64,000 nucleotides of DNA from an uncultured Paracoccaceae bacterium (GCA_947497185.1 CANMFL010000004.1:62001-126000), one strand, 5' to 3'. Shown: positions 51,513 to 60,304, counted from the first letter of the stretch. The notes: generated from the sequence alone by a model not told the origin. Program-made: numbers and translations.

Positions 51513-54278
51513 CTATTCGGCGGGAACGGTTTCTTCCGCTTTTTCGACGCGCACAGCCGAGAACTTGAACTCGGGGATTTTGCCGTATGGGTCCACCGCA
51601 GGGTTCGTCAAAATGTTCGCAGCCGCCTCGACGTAGGCAAAGGGCAGGAACACCATATCGGGCGCCACCGCCATGTCCGCCCGCGCCATGATCTGGATCG
51701 AGCCGCGTTTTGTGGTTAATCGCAGCAACCCGCCCGGTTCGACATCCAATTTGCGCAGCGTTGATGGATGAAGCGAGCAGTTCGCTTCCGGCTCAACCGC
51801 GTCTAGCACTTTGGACCGCCGCGTCATTGATCCGGTATGCCAGTGTTCCAGCTGTCGCCCTGTGGTCAGGATCATCGGATAATCCGCATCTGGCACATCG
51901 TCGGGCGCGATCACATTCGCAGGTGTGAATTTCGCGCGTCCATCTTGGCGCGGAAAACCGTCTGCGAAAACAATGGATTGCCCGGGATCAGTCGGCGACA
52001 GCGACGGATAAGTCACCGCATTTTCGTCTTCCAAGCGGTCCCATGTAATGTTGTCCAGCGACGGCATCAGCAGCGTCATTTCCGCAAAAACATCGCGCGG
52101 ATGGGTGTAAATCCAGCCAAGGCCAAGCCGTTTCGCCAGTTCAACTTCGATCCACCAATCCTCTTTCGCATCCCCCGGAGGTGCCACCGCAGGCCGTCCC
52201 ATTTGCACCTGACGGTTGGTGTTAGTGACGGTGCCTGTTTTCTCGGCAAACGCTGAGGCGGGTAGGATCACATCGGCAAAGTTCGCGGTTTCGGTGATGA
52301 AAATATCCTGCACGACCAGATGCTTGAGTTTCGCCAGCGCGTCCCGTGCGTGTTCCACATCGGGGTCGGACATCGCGGGGTTTTCACCTAGGATGTACAT
52401 GCTTTCGATGTCGCCCGCGTGCACCGCGTCAAGGATTTCGGTGACGGTCAGACCATTGTTCGGAGCGACGCCATCATCGTTCCAGACCTCTTGGAAAGCA
52501 GAGCGCACGCCGTCGTCGCTCACCGGTTGATAATCCGGCAGGAACATCGGGATCAGGCCCGCATCGGACGCGCCTTGCACATTGTTCTGCCCCCGCAATG
52601 GGTGAAGCCCAGCGCCCGGACGCCCGACTTGCCCCGTCATCAGCGCAAGGCTGATCAGACAGCGCGAATTATCGGTGCCGTGAATGTGTTGCGATACGCC
52701 CATGCCCCAGAAAATCATGCCTGCTTTGGCACCCGCAAAGGTACGTGCGACAGCGCGCAGTTCTTCAGCAGGAATGCCACAGATGCCTTCCATTTTCTCG
52801 GGGCTGAAGTCGCGCAGATGCGCTTTTTCAGCTTCCCAGTTTTCGGTGTAGGCTTCGATATATTGTTGATCGTAAAGGTTTTCTTCAACAATTACATGCA
52901 TGATCGCGTTCAGCATCGACACGTCTGCACCGGGCCGGAATTGCAGCATATGCGCCGCGAACCGCTTTAGCGCCTGACCGCGTGGGTCCATCACAATCAG
53001 CTTGCCGCCGCGTTTGGCGAATTGTTTGAAGTAGGTCGCAGCGACAGGGTGGTTTTCAATCGGGTTGGCCCCGATCACGATGGCCACGTCTGCGTTTTCA
53101 ATCTCGTTAAAGGTCGCGGTCACAGCGCCAGAGCCTACGTTTTCCATCAGTGCCGCCACAGATGAGGCGTGGCAGAGCCGCGTGCAGTGATCGACGTTGT
53201 TATGGCCAAAGCCTTGGCGGATCATTTTTTGGAACAGATACGCCTCTTCGTTGGTGCATTTGGCTGACCCAAAGCCCGCAACCTTAGTCCCGCCGAGGTC
53301 TTTCATGCCATTCGCCGCGAAATCCAGCGCTTCGTCCCATGTTGCCTCGCGGAACACGTCGCCCCAGTTGCCCGGATCGACGTTCATGCCCTTTGGCGGT
53401 GCGTCATCGCGGCGGATCAATGGTTTTTTCAGGCGGTGATCGTGGTGGATATAGTCAAAGCCAAAGCGCCCTTTGACGCACAACCGCCCTTCGTTTGCGG
53501 GACCGTTGATGCCTTCGACGAATTTGACTTTGTCGTCTTTGATTTTCAGGGACACTTGGCAGCCGACGCCGCAGAACGGGCAGACGCTTTTGACCTCGCG
53601 GTCATAGTCTGCCGTGTCGCCGATCTGGTTTTCGTCCGTCACGGTTGCAGGCAGCAATGCACCGGTTGGGCAGGCCTGCACGCATTCGCCGCAGGCCACG
53701 CAAGATGATGCGCCCATCGGGTCGTCCATGTCGAAAACGGGGTAGGCATTGTGTCCACGCCCCGCCATACCGATCACGTCGTTCACCTGCACTTCACGGC
53801 AAGCCCGCACGCACAAACCGCATTGAATACAAGCGTCTAGGTTCACCGACATCGCGACATGGCTGTCATCAAGCAGCGGAATATGGTCCGCGTCCATCGT
53901 CGGGAAACGGCTTTCTGACACACCCTGTTGCGCGGCCATATCCCACAAATGCGAGGATTTATCGTGCGCGACCGCCTGTTCAGGCTGATCCGCGACGAGC
54001 ATTTCCATGACCATTTTGCGCGCTTGCACTTCGCGTGGCTGATCGGTGGTGACGACCATGCCATCGGACGGCTCGCGGATACAGGACGCCGCCAAAGTGC
54101 GTTCACCATCAATCGCGACCATACAGGCACGGCAATTCCCGTCAGAACGGTAGCCGGGTTGTGGTTTGTGACACAGATGCGGGATCACAAGACCACGGCC
54201 ATGCGCGACTTCCCAGATTGTTTCGCCGGGTTGCGCGGTGACAGACTGGCCATCTAGGGTAAATGTGATCGCGGACAT
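51513..54278 (-). CDS. fdhA: Formate dehydrogenase alpha subunit-like molybdoenzyme
   Basis: 921 residues. Domain order: N-terminal [2Fe-2S] ferredoxin fold (HLCHKPQPGYRSDGNCRACM...C), two [4Fe-4S] motifs (CIQCGLCVRAC and CVACGECVQACP), the Mo-bis-MGD [4Fe-4S] motif CPFCGVGC, then the catalytic domain with DHCTRLCHASSVAALMENVG, where Cys replaces the selenocysteine of FdhF. Like FdsA, it should oxidise formate to CO2 in the cytoplasm. The partner diaphorase genes (fdsG, fdsB) and maturation genes are not adjacent; the next upstream gene is yggT. Which electron acceptor it uses is open. Confidence 0.88.
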   Translation of the reverse strand: MSAITFTLDGQSVTAQPGETIWEVAHGRGLVIPHLCHKPQPGYRSDGNCRACMVAIDGERTLAASCIREPSDGMVVTTDQPREVQARKMVMEMLVADQPEQAVAHDKSSHLWDMAAQQGVSESRFPTMDADHIPLLDDSHVAMSVNLDACIQCGLCVRACREVQVNDVIGMAGRGHNAYPVFDMDDPMGASSCVACGECVQACPTGALLPATVTDENQIGDTADYDREVKSVCPFCGVGCQVSLKIKDDKVKFVEGINGPANEGRLCVKGRFGFDYIHHDHRLKKPLIRRDDAPPKGMNVDPGNWGDVFREATWDEALDFAANGMKDLGGTKVAGFGSAKCTNEEAYLFQKMIRQGFGHNNVDHCTRLCHASSVAALMENVGSGAVTATFNEIENADVAIVIGANPIENHPVAATYFKQFAKRGGKLIVMDPRGQALKRFAAHMLQFRPGADVSMLNAIMHVIVEENLYDQQYIEAYTENWEAEKAHLRDFSPEKMEGICGIPAEELRAVARTFAGAKAGMIFWGMGVSQHIHGTDNSRCLISLALMTGQVGRPGAGLHPLRGQNNVQGASDAGLIPMFLPDYQPVSDDGVRSAFQEVWNDDGVAPNNGLTVTEILDAVHAGDIESMYILGENPAMSDPDVEHARDALAKLKHLVVQDIFITETANFADVILPASAFAEKTGTVTNTNRQVQMGRPAVAPPGDAKEDWWIEVELAKRLGLGWIYTHPRDVFAEMTLLMPSLDNITWDRLEDENAVTYPSLSPTDPGQSIVFADGFPRQDGRAKFTPANVIAPDDVPDADYPMILTTGRQLEHWHTGSMTRRSKVLDAVEPEANCSLHPSTLRKLDVEPGGLLRLTTKRGSIQIMARADMAVAPDMVFLPFAYVEAAANILTNPAVDPYGKIPEFKFSAVRVEKAEETVPAE

Positions 54279-54352
54279 GGTGTGCCTCCCTGTTGTCAGA
54301 GCAATTTACACCATTTCCGATGGGATAAGGACAGGTCAAGCACGACATCACC

Positions 54353-54375
54353 CCGCACATTTACGCCATGTGCGG
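54353..54375. other. Hairpin between fdhA and yggT
   Basis: CCGCACAT, loop TTACGCC, ATGTGCGG: a perfect 8-bp stem. No proper T-run on the minus strand. Confidence 0.45.
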
Positions 54376-54424
54376 TTTCTGATGCGAAATCTTCGGGCTT
54401 GGCCTGAAAAATCTTGGGGTCGGC

Positions 54425-54712
54425 TTAGTAGAACACAGCCGCGTTGTTAATCAACACGATACGCAATGCTTCGAGCGCCAGCAGGGCCACAATCGGTGAC
54501 AGATCAATGCCACCCAAATTTGGCATAAAGCGGCGGATCGGTGCGTAAAGCGGTTCTAAAATCCGTTGCAGCGTGTACCAGATTTGCCCGACAATCGGCT
54601 GCCGTACATTCAGAACATCAAAGCTGATCAGCCAGCTCATGATGAAATGCGCAAAGATCATAAAACGGGCGACACCAATCAGCATCAGAAGAATTTCAAA
54701 AATGGACTGCAT
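54425..54712 (-). CDS. YggT-family membrane protein
   Basis: 95 residues from the ATG at 54712; a longer frame continues upstream but lacks family similarity. Two YGGT-type helices flank the conserved PLYAPIRRFMPNLGGIDLSPIVALLALEAL. YggT proteins are linked to osmotic or membrane homeostasis and, elsewhere, cofactor-assembly proteins; the role here is not known. Divergent from the thioesterase gene. Confidence 0.9.
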   Translation of the reverse strand: MQSIFEILLMLIGVARFMIFAHFIMSWLISFDVLNVRQPIVGQIWYTLQRILEPLYAPIRRFMPNLGGIDLSPIVALLALEALRIVLINNAAVFY

Positions 54713-54851
54713 AGGATCGCCTCTGTTGTGTGCATCGGTCAGGTAAGTTCTCTGGCCCGTCACTGCAAGCCCCTTGCTTTCCGTAGCGTTAAAGTTGACG
54801 TCTACGTCAACAAGGCAGAGGACAGGCATAGCTTTCTAAGGGGTTTTTGAA

Positions 54852-55400
54852 ATGTATCCTTTCGTCCGACTCATCAAAGATATGGCCATCGCCCGCAATG
54901 CGCCTGAACTGCCGATTTTGGGCGTTCATGTGTCGCACCATCGCTGCTGGCCGCAAGACATCGATGTGTTCATCGAAATGAACAACGGGCGCATCCTGAC
55001 GATCCTTGATCTGGGCCGCACGGTTCTGGCCAAGCGCGTCGGCCTGCTGACTGCCCTGAAAGAACGCAAATGGGGCCTGACGATGGCGGGTGTCAGCGTC
55101 CGGTATCGCAAGCGTATCCGTCCATTTGTGAAATTCAGAACCATGAGCCGCGCTGTGGGCTGGGACGACAAGTTTTTCTACCTCGAACAGTCGATCTGGA
55201 TTGGCAATGAATGTGCTGTGCAGGCCCTGTACCGCTCTGCTGTGACTGACAAAAACGGCATCGTTCGTCCACGTCAGCTGTTCGATCATATCGGCTACGA
55301 AGGCGACCGCCCTGTCCTGCCGGAATGGGCGCAAAACTGGATTGATGCGGATCAAACACGCCCTTGGCCACCAGAGGTCACACCCGACACCGCGTCGTAA
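54852..55400 (+). CDS. THEM6-like acyl-CoA thioesterase (hot-dog fold)
   Basis: 182 residues. Hot-dog-fold pattern with PELPILGVHVSHHRCWPQDIDVFIEMNNGRILTILDLGRTVLAKRVGLLTAL, where the N and D-type catalytic positions of the 4-hydroxybenzoyl-CoA thioesterase superfamily would fall, and FYLEQSIWIGNECAVQALYRSAV as the second beta-helix unit. Substrate unknown. AAGGGG precedes the ATG. Confidence 0.8.
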   Translation: MYPFVRLIKDMAIARNAPELPILGVHVSHHRCWPQDIDVFIEMNNGRILTILDLGRTVLAKRVGLLTALKERKWGLTMAGVSVRYRKRIRPFVKFRTMSRAVGWDDKFFYLEQSIWIGNECAVQALYRSAVTDKNGIVRPRQLFDHIGYEGDRPVLPEWAQNWIDADQTRPWPPEVTPDTAS

Positions 55401-55462
55401 ACACGTCACTTGCCAAACTTGCCCCCTTCTGTGTCTTATCGCGACACTCACAGGGGACAACC

Positions 55463-56845
55463 ATGACGATATCACCGCGTAAGCGCATCTTGGGATGGAT
55501 GAGCTTTGATTGGGCCTCGCAGCCTTACTATACACTCGGCCTGACCTTCATTTTCGGACCATATTTTGCGGCTGTTGCTGCGCAATACTTCATGGGCGAA
55601 GGTCTGGACGAGGTCGCCGCTGGCGCATCTGCGCAAAGCACATGGGCCTTTGGTCAAACGATTGCTGGCCTTGTGATTGCGTTCACTGCACCGTTTCTGG
55701 GCGCATTTGCCGATAATACGGGCCGTAAGATGCCGTGGATCATCGGATTTTCCGCGCTCTATGTTATCGGTGCGTGGTCGCTGTGGTATTTGACGCCCGA
55801 TAGCAGCAGCCTGATGCTGTTCCTGATCCTATTTTACGTGGGCTTTATCGCCGCTGAATCCGCGCTGAATTTTGTGAACGCATACCTGCCGTCGATGGGC
55901 ACACCTGACGACGTTGGCCGGATTTCCGGCACCGGCGCGTCGGTTGGGTATTGGGGCGGATTGGTCGCCTTGATCTTCATGCTGCTCTTCCTTGCAGAGG
56001 ACGCGACGACGGGCAGAACGCTGATCGGGTTGGACCCGCTGTTCGGGCTGGACCCAAGCGCTCGCGAAGGCACCCGTGCTGTCGGCCCGTTCATGGCGAT
56101 CTGGTTTGCCGTCTTTATGATCCCGTTTTTCATGTGGGTCCGCGACGACCCAAAGGACGCGGGCGCAGTTCCAAAGATGTCCAAAGTCTGGGGCGATTTG
56201 AAGACCACACTGCGGAACGTGGCGCAGCGCAAAAGCACCGCGTCGTTCCTGCTGGGGTCTATGTTCTACCGCGACGCGCTGAACGCGCTTTATGCATTTG
56301 GCGGCGTTTATGCGACGCTGGTGCTGGGTTGGGGCACGATCTGGCTGGGTGTTTTCGGCATCATCAGCGTGATTACCGCTGCCGTTTTCACCTATGTTGG
56401 TGGGCGGTTTGACGCGAAATTAGGGCCGAAACCGGTTATCATTTTCTGCATTATTGCGCTGACCATTGTTAGTTCGTTCATCGTTGGCATGTCACGCACG
56501 CAGGTGTTCGGTATCGCGCTTGCCGCAGATTCGATGGTCCCCGACATTATTTTCTTTACCTGCGGGTCCGTGATTGGTGGCGCTGGCGGTGCGATTTATG
56601 CCGCATCACGATCGATGATGGTGCGTCACACGAACCCTGAGCGCCCAACCGAAGCCTTTGGTCTCTTTGCCCTTTCTGGCAAGGCGACCGCCTTTATGGC
56701 CCCTGCTTTGATCGGTATTTTCACCGCGTTGACAGGCAACGTGCAACTTGGGTTCTTGCCTGTCATCTTCCTCTTTCTTCTTGGACTCTTACTGTTATCA
56801 TGGGTCAACAAAGACGGAGATCGCGCAGAATGGTCCGCTTCATAG
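55463..56845 (+). CDS. MFS transporter, UMF1/Atg22-like
   Basis: 460 residues from the ATG at 55463, with AGGGGA six bases upstream. About twelve helices; RKRILGWMSFDWASQPYYTLGLTFIFGPYFA is the N-terminal signature of UMF1-type permeases, and GGAGGAIYAASRSMMVRHTNPERPTEAFGLFALSGKATAF matches their cytosolic motif. Atg22-like eukaryotic members export amino acids from vacuoles; bacterial substrates are not established. Overlaps mepA by 16 bases, so they are co-transcribed. Confidence 0.88.
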   Translation: MTISPRKRILGWMSFDWASQPYYTLGLTFIFGPYFAAVAAQYFMGEGLDEVAAGASAQSTWAFGQTIAGLVIAFTAPFLGAFADNTGRKMPWIIGFSALYVIGAWSLWYLTPDSSSLMLFLILFYVGFIAAESALNFVNAYLPSMGTPDDVGRISGTGASVGYWGGLVALIFMLLFLAEDATTGRTLIGLDPLFGLDPSAREGTRAVGPFMAIWFAVFMIPFFMWVRDDPKDAGAVPKMSKVWGDLKTTLRNVAQRKSTASFLLGSMFYRDALNALYAFGGVYATLVLGWGTIWLGVFGIISVITAAVFTYVGGRFDAKLGPKPVIIFCIIALTIVSSFIVGMSRTQVFGIALAADSMVPDIIFFTCGSVIGGAGGAIYAASRSMMVRHTNPERPTEAFGLFALSGKATAFMAPALIGIFTALTGNVQLGFLPVIFLFLLGLLLLSWVNKDGDRAEWSAS

Positions 56846-57750
56846 GCATAGTCACTTTATTAACCGTATTGGCAGCATGTCAGTCGGAAGAAACGTCATC
56901 ACTCAGCCCTGCTGCTGTGTCGACGCAGAATGCGGGTGATACCCGTGTTGCGAAGGATTTGTTCGGCCATATCCCGCGTGGATCAGCACAGCGGCCCGAA
57001 GCGATCGGTGCCTACGCCAAGGGGTGCCAAGCGGGCGCTGTGCAACTGGCCGAAACAGGTCCGACTTGGCAAGCCATGCGCCTGAGCCGGAACCGGAATT
57101 GGGGTCAGCCTGAACTGGTTGATTACGTCCAAGACCTAAGCCGTTTTGCCGCCACCCTACCCGGTTGGGAAGGGCTGTACCTCGGCGATATGAGCCAGCC
57201 GCGTGGTGGGCCAATGTTGACGGGTCATGCGAGCCACCAAGTGGGGCTTGATGCGGATATCTGGATGCTACCGCCGGATCGGCTGAACCTGTCCACGCAA
57301 GAACGCGAAAACATTTCGTCGATTTCGATGCGCAGGGCCAGCGGTGCATATACCAACAGCAGCTGGACGCCACAGCACGAGGCGTTGCTGAAAGCAGCCG
57401 CGTCTGATCCGCGTGTTGCCCGCATTTTTGTCTTTCCGGGTGCCAAAGTTGCGATGTGTAATTCGGCGACGGGCGACCGTAGCTGGTTGAACAAAATCCG
57501 GCCTTGGTACGGGCATCACTATCATTTCCACGTGCGCCTGAATTGCCCTGCTGGCGATAATTCCTGCGAAGATCAAGCACCGCCACCCGCAGGTGACGGC
57601 TGTGCGGATGCGCAACGTTGGGTGAACGATATCCTGAACCCGCCGCCCCCACAGCCGCGTGATCCAAATGCGCCAACGCCGCCTGCACGTGGTCCCCTGA
57701 CAATGGCCAGCCTTCCTGGCCAATGCCTGAGTGTTTTGAACGCGGAATAA
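56830..57750 (+). CDS. mepA: Penicillin-insensitive murein endopeptidase MepA
   Basis: 306 residues from the ATG at 56830, inside the end of the MFS gene. Lipoprotein signal with lipobox LAAC near residue 17, unusual because E. coli MepA is a soluble periplasmic protein. LAS-family zinc-peptidase motifs RGGPMLTGHASHQVGLDADIWM (His and Asp ligands) and HYHFHVRLNCP are intact, followed by a Pro-rich C-terminal tail. Cleaves D-Ala-meso-DAP cross-links in peptidoglycan. Confidence 0.92.
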   Translation: MVRFIGIVTLLTVLAACQSEETSSLSPAAVSTQNAGDTRVAKDLFGHIPRGSAQRPEAIGAYAKGCQAGAVQLAETGPTWQAMRLSRNRNWGQPELVDYVQDLSRFAATLPGWEGLYLGDMSQPRGGPMLTGHASHQVGLDADIWMLPPDRLNLSTQERENISSISMRRASGAYTNSSWTPQHEALLKAAASDPRVARIFVFPGAKVAMCNSATGDRSWLNKIRPWYGHHYHFHVRLNCPAGDNSCEDQAPPPAGDGCADAQRWVNDILNPPPPQPRDPNAPTPPARGPLTMASLPGQCLSVLNAE

Positions 57751-58608
57751 ATGCTAAAAGTCTTCTTTTCAGCGGCCATTCTCTTGATGGGCGGTCTCGG
57801 GTTTTCCGAGTCCGCCCTTTTAGGGCGCGCTATTATCCCCACGCACAGCGGCCAGATTGGCGGGCTTTCGGCTATTCATATCGCCGATGATGGTATGTCG
57901 TTCACCGCGCTGAGCGATCGGGGCTCGTTTTTGACCGGAGAGTTGCGCCGGAATGCAGCGGGTAAAATCACAGGCATCGCAGCAGGCACACCAATACCGC
58001 TGCACAATGCCGAGCGTGACAACGCCAATGTCGGCAACGATTCGGAAGGTCTTGCCATAGCGCCTGACGGCACGATCTATGTGTCGTTTGAAGGCGATCA
58101 CCGCATCGGCAAATTCGCTACGGTTGATGCGCTCGAAGACACGCTGCCGATCCCGAATGACTTTACCGCGCTGCAAGGCAACAGCGGTTTAGAGGCGCTT
58201 GCGATTGATGCCTCCGGCGCGCTGTTTACCATTCCTGAACGGTCCGGTCGCTATGATCAGCCGTTTCCGGTTTACCGCTTTGCCAACGGCAAATGGGACC
58301 AGCCCTACGCCATCCCACGCAGCGGTGCCTATCTGGTGGTTGGTGCGGATTTCGGGCCTGATGGTCTGCTTTATGTACTGGAACGCGACTTCACCGGGAT
58401 CGGGTTCAATACCCGTGTGCGGCGGCTAGATCTGGAAGCAGCAACGGCTGACACGATCCTGAAAACCGGCTTTGGCGTGCATGGCAATTTGGAAGGCATT
58501 TCGGTTTGGCGCAACGCCGAAGGCCAGCAGATTATGACGCTGATTGCAGACAATAACTTTCGTAGCATTTTGACCAACGAGATTGCCGAGTACCGCATCG
58601 ACGGTTGA
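57751..58608 (+). CDS. Secreted esterase/phytase-like beta-propeller protein
   Basis: 285 residues, ATG directly after the mepA TAA. A signal peptide ends near residue 22 (LLMGGLGFSESA). The rest matches the phytase-like family annotated as esterase-like activity of phytase: IGGLSAIHIADDGMSFTALSDRGSFLTGEL, NDSEGLAIAPDGTIYVSFEGDHRIGKF, GLEALAIDASGALFTIPE and LYVLERDF. Substrate uncertain. Tightly packed with mepA, so probably in the same operon and compartment. Confidence 0.78.
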   Translation: MLKVFFSAAILLMGGLGFSESALLGRAIIPTHSGQIGGLSAIHIADDGMSFTALSDRGSFLTGELRRNAAGKITGIAAGTPIPLHNAERDNANVGNDSEGLAIAPDGTIYVSFEGDHRIGKFATVDALEDTLPIPNDFTALQGNSGLEALAIDASGALFTIPERSGRYDQPFPVYRFANGKWDQPYAIPRSGAYLVVGADFGPDGLLYVLERDFTGIGFNTRVRRLDLEAATADTILKTGFGVHGNLEGISVWRNAEGQQIMTLIADNNFRSILTNEIAEYRIDG

Positions 58609-58638
58609 CCAGCGCTAGGCAGGGGCCTAAACGGGCGC

Positions 58639-58659
58639 GTCCTTGAACGATTCAAGGAC
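58639..58659 (+). other. Hairpin in the leader of the YhhQ gene
   Basis: GTCCTTGAA, loop CGA, TTCAAGGAC: a perfect 9-bp stem 38 bases before the start codon. No T-run; the leader does not show the preQ1 riboswitch consensus that I know. Confidence 0.5.
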
Positions 58660-58696
58660 CAAGTGCCGCACCCTTGTCAAAACGGAAACCAAAGAC

Positions 58697-59338
58697 ATGA
58701 CACGTATTCTTCCCGGCGTTATCGCCATGGCTTCTATTGTAGTTGCCTCTAATATCCTTGTGCAATTTCTAATTCTTGACGGATTGTTAACGTGGGGGGC
58801 ATTCACCTATCCGCTCGCGTTCCTTGTCACCGACGTGATGAACCGCCTTTACGGGGCCCCGACGGCACGCAAGGTTGTGTTCGTGGGGCTTTTGACTGGC
58901 ATTGTGTGTTCGATGATCGGCACGCAAATTGTTTTCGACAGCGAATACGGCCCTTATAGCGCAGTTGCGTTGCGTGTTGCTATTGGGTCCGCCGTTGCGT
59001 TCGGTGTCGCCCAACTGCTGGACGTCGCCGTGTTCAACCGGTTGCGTGACGGATCATGGTGGAAAGCGCCGCTTGGCTCGACCTTGGTCAGCTCCACAGT
59101 GGATACGGTGATCTTTTTCACCATCGCATTCTCTGCGCTTTTCAACGGGTTATCGGCTGCCGCGACGAATGAAGTCATTTGGGCGCAGGATGCTGTTCCG
59201 TTTTTGACCGCCGGCCCTGCCGTTCCTTTATGGGTTTCTTTGGCCGTTGCTGACTGGATGGTAAAGCTGGTGATTGCTTTGCTGGCGTTGGTGCCGTTTC
59301 GCATTATTGTTGGGCGATTTGCGTCTCAGCAGCGTTAA
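58697..59338 (+). CDS. yhhQ: Queuosine precursor transporter (YhhQ/VUT family)
   Basis: 213 residues from the ATG at 58697; the longer in-frame start upstream overlaps the leader hairpin. About six helices; the family blocks VASNILVQFLILDGLLTWGAFTYPLAFLVTDVMNRLYGAPTARKVVFVG and the SSTVDTVIFFTIAF region match YhhQ proteins, which import 7-cyano-7-deazaguanine or 7-aminomethyl-7-deazaguanine for queuosine synthesis. No queuosine enzymes are adjacent. Confidence 0.9.
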   Translation: MTRILPGVIAMASIVVASNILVQFLILDGLLTWGAFTYPLAFLVTDVMNRLYGAPTARKVVFVGLLTGIVCSMIGTQIVFDSEYGPYSAVALRVAIGSAVAFGVAQLLDVAVFNRLRDGSWWKAPLGSTLVSSTVDTVIFFTIAFSALFNGLSAAATNEVIWAQDAVPFLTAGPAVPLWVSLAVADWMVKLVIALLALVPFRIIVGRFASQQR

Positions 59339-59429
59339 ACGGTCCTGTCACAAAAAATTATCTTGATTTTCAGATCAGGTGTGCCACCTTCCATTGTATA
59401 GGCGAAACATTTTGAAAGGAGGTGATCCA

Positions 59430-59486
59430 GTGCATCATGAAGTATTGGAGAAGGCAGTCGGGACAACTTGTGGGGGTCTCATCTAG
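59430..59486 (+). CDS. Possible 18-residue leader peptide
   Basis: GTG at 59430 lies seven bases after AGGAGG of the very long Shine-Dalgarno sequence and opens MHHEVLEKAVGTTCGGLI, ending at TAG 59486 inside the CTAGGG hairpin. An alternative ATG at 59437 gives a 21-residue peptide in another frame, ending just after the hairpin. Either could couple ribosome position to the RNA structure. Translation is not proven. Confidence 0.35.
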   Translation: MHHEVLEKAVGTTCGGLI

Positions 59487-59551
59487 GGCAGCCCCTAGTT
59501 AAGAAGACCACAGGGTGGGCGACCTAACCGACCCCCCTCCGCTATTCAGAT

Positions 59552-59585
59552 AAGGGCCACCCCAACGCCGGGGCGGCCCTTTTTC
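59552..59585 (+). terminator. Intrinsic terminator
   Basis: GGGCCACCCC, loop AACGCC, GGGGCGGCCC, then TTTTT, with one mismatch in a 10-bp stem. Ends the short transcript. Confidence 0.88.
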
Positions 59586-59703
59586 TATGGGGTTTGGGCT
59601 GTTTTGGCCCCTCGAGATTGTGGCGCAATGACGTGTTAGGCGGGGTGGCGTGACGGTGGAGGCAGATGTTGTTAACCTGTTCAAAATCAGGGGTGTGACT
59701 TGC

Positions 59704-59731
59704 GTGCACAACCCGTACACAAGGCGTGCAC
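59704..59731 (-). repeat. GTGCAC tandem repeat (family C)
   Basis: On the minus strand GTGCACGCCTT, GTGTACGGGTT, GTGCAC, an 11-bp period. The flanking GCAAGTCAC matches GCAAATCAC after the 48431 array. Confidence 0.7.
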
Positions 59732-59753
59732 TGCTGTGTCAACTTTGGGTATT

Positions 59754-59777
59754 TTGAGTTGTTAAGGCGAAATGAAG
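59754..59777 (-). repeat. Dispersed 24-base repeat, family A variant
   Basis: 22 of 24 bases match the family A element (TT replaces AA in the centre on this strand). Lies 22 bases from the family C array, so the two may form one composite unit here. Confidence 0.75.
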
Positions 59778-59857
59778 ACGGACGCGCCGTGGCTGGGCCG
59801 CGGGTTGCGGTGAATTGATGAAATGGAGCGGGTGTTTTCGAGATGTGATCTCGGGAC

Positions 59858-60289
59858 ATGCCGAAAGAACCGATGAAGATTAACGATCAGATCACGCTAG
59901 AGGATTGGGAATTGACCGAGCAGTTCGCGCGGGCCTCCGGTCCGGGTGGGCAGAACGTGAATAAAGTGTCGACGGCGGTGGAACTGCGGTTCGAGGCCGC
60001 GCGGTCGCCGAATTTGACCGAGGCCGTGAAGCGGCGGCTGCGGCGCGTGGCGGGCCAGAAATGGACGAAGGACGGGGCGGTGGTGCTGTTCGTGCAGGAC
60101 ACGCGGTCACAGGCGCGGAACCGCGAAATCGCGCGGGGCCGGTTGGCCGAGATGATCGTGCAGGCGTTACATGTGCCCAAACGCCGGATCGGGACAAAAC
60201 CGACCTATGGGTCGGTCAAGCGGCGGCTTGAGGGGAAGAAGGTGCGCGGGGCTGTGAAGAAGTTGCGAGGGAAGGTTGGGGATGAGTGA
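59858..60289 (+). CDS. arfB: Alternative ribosome-rescue factor B (peptidyl-tRNA hydrolase)
   Basis: 143 residues. Release-factor-like domain with SGPGGQNVNK; the catalytic GGQ is at residues 30-32. The basic C-terminal tail (GSVKRRLEGKKVRGAVKKLRGK) binds the empty mRNA channel of stalled ribosomes. No long RF domains, so it is ArfB/ICT1-type. An internal ATG at 59873 is an alternative start. Convergent with the SIR2-like gene. Confidence 0.94.
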   Translation: MPKEPMKINDQITLEDWELTEQFARASGPGGQNVNKVSTAVELRFEAARSPNLTEAVKRRLRRVAGQKWTKDGAVVLFVQDTRSQARNREIARGRLAEMIVQALHVPKRRIGTKPTYGSVKRRLEGKKVRGAVKKLRGKVGDE

Positions 60290-60304
60290 AAACCAATTAG
60301 CGAT

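Larger units (their letters stand above)
59415..59585 (+). ncRNA. Candidate short structured transcript with extended anti-16S sequence
   Basis: GAAAGGAGGTGATCCAG at 59414-59430 is complementary over 17 bases to the usual 3' end of 16S rRNA. It is followed by a 6-bp hairpin CTAGGG-CAGC-CCCTAG (59483-59498), flanking GGTCT/AGACC that could enclose it, and a strong terminator at 59552-59585. The 5' end is not defined; 59415 is a minimal choice. It may be an sRNA, a leader or the mRNA of a very small protein. Confidence 0.5.
59339..59857 (+). other. 519-base gene-poor interval between yhhQ and arfB
   Basis: Holds a probable short structured transcript (about 59400-59585) and two dispersed repeats (59704-59731 and 59754-59777). 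The remainder, including 59586-59690, shows nothing I can assign. Confidence 0.6.

Noticed and set aside
59414..59430. Remnant of a 16S rRNA gene
   Set aside because: Match to the rRNA complement stops after 17 bases; flanks do not continue as rRNA.
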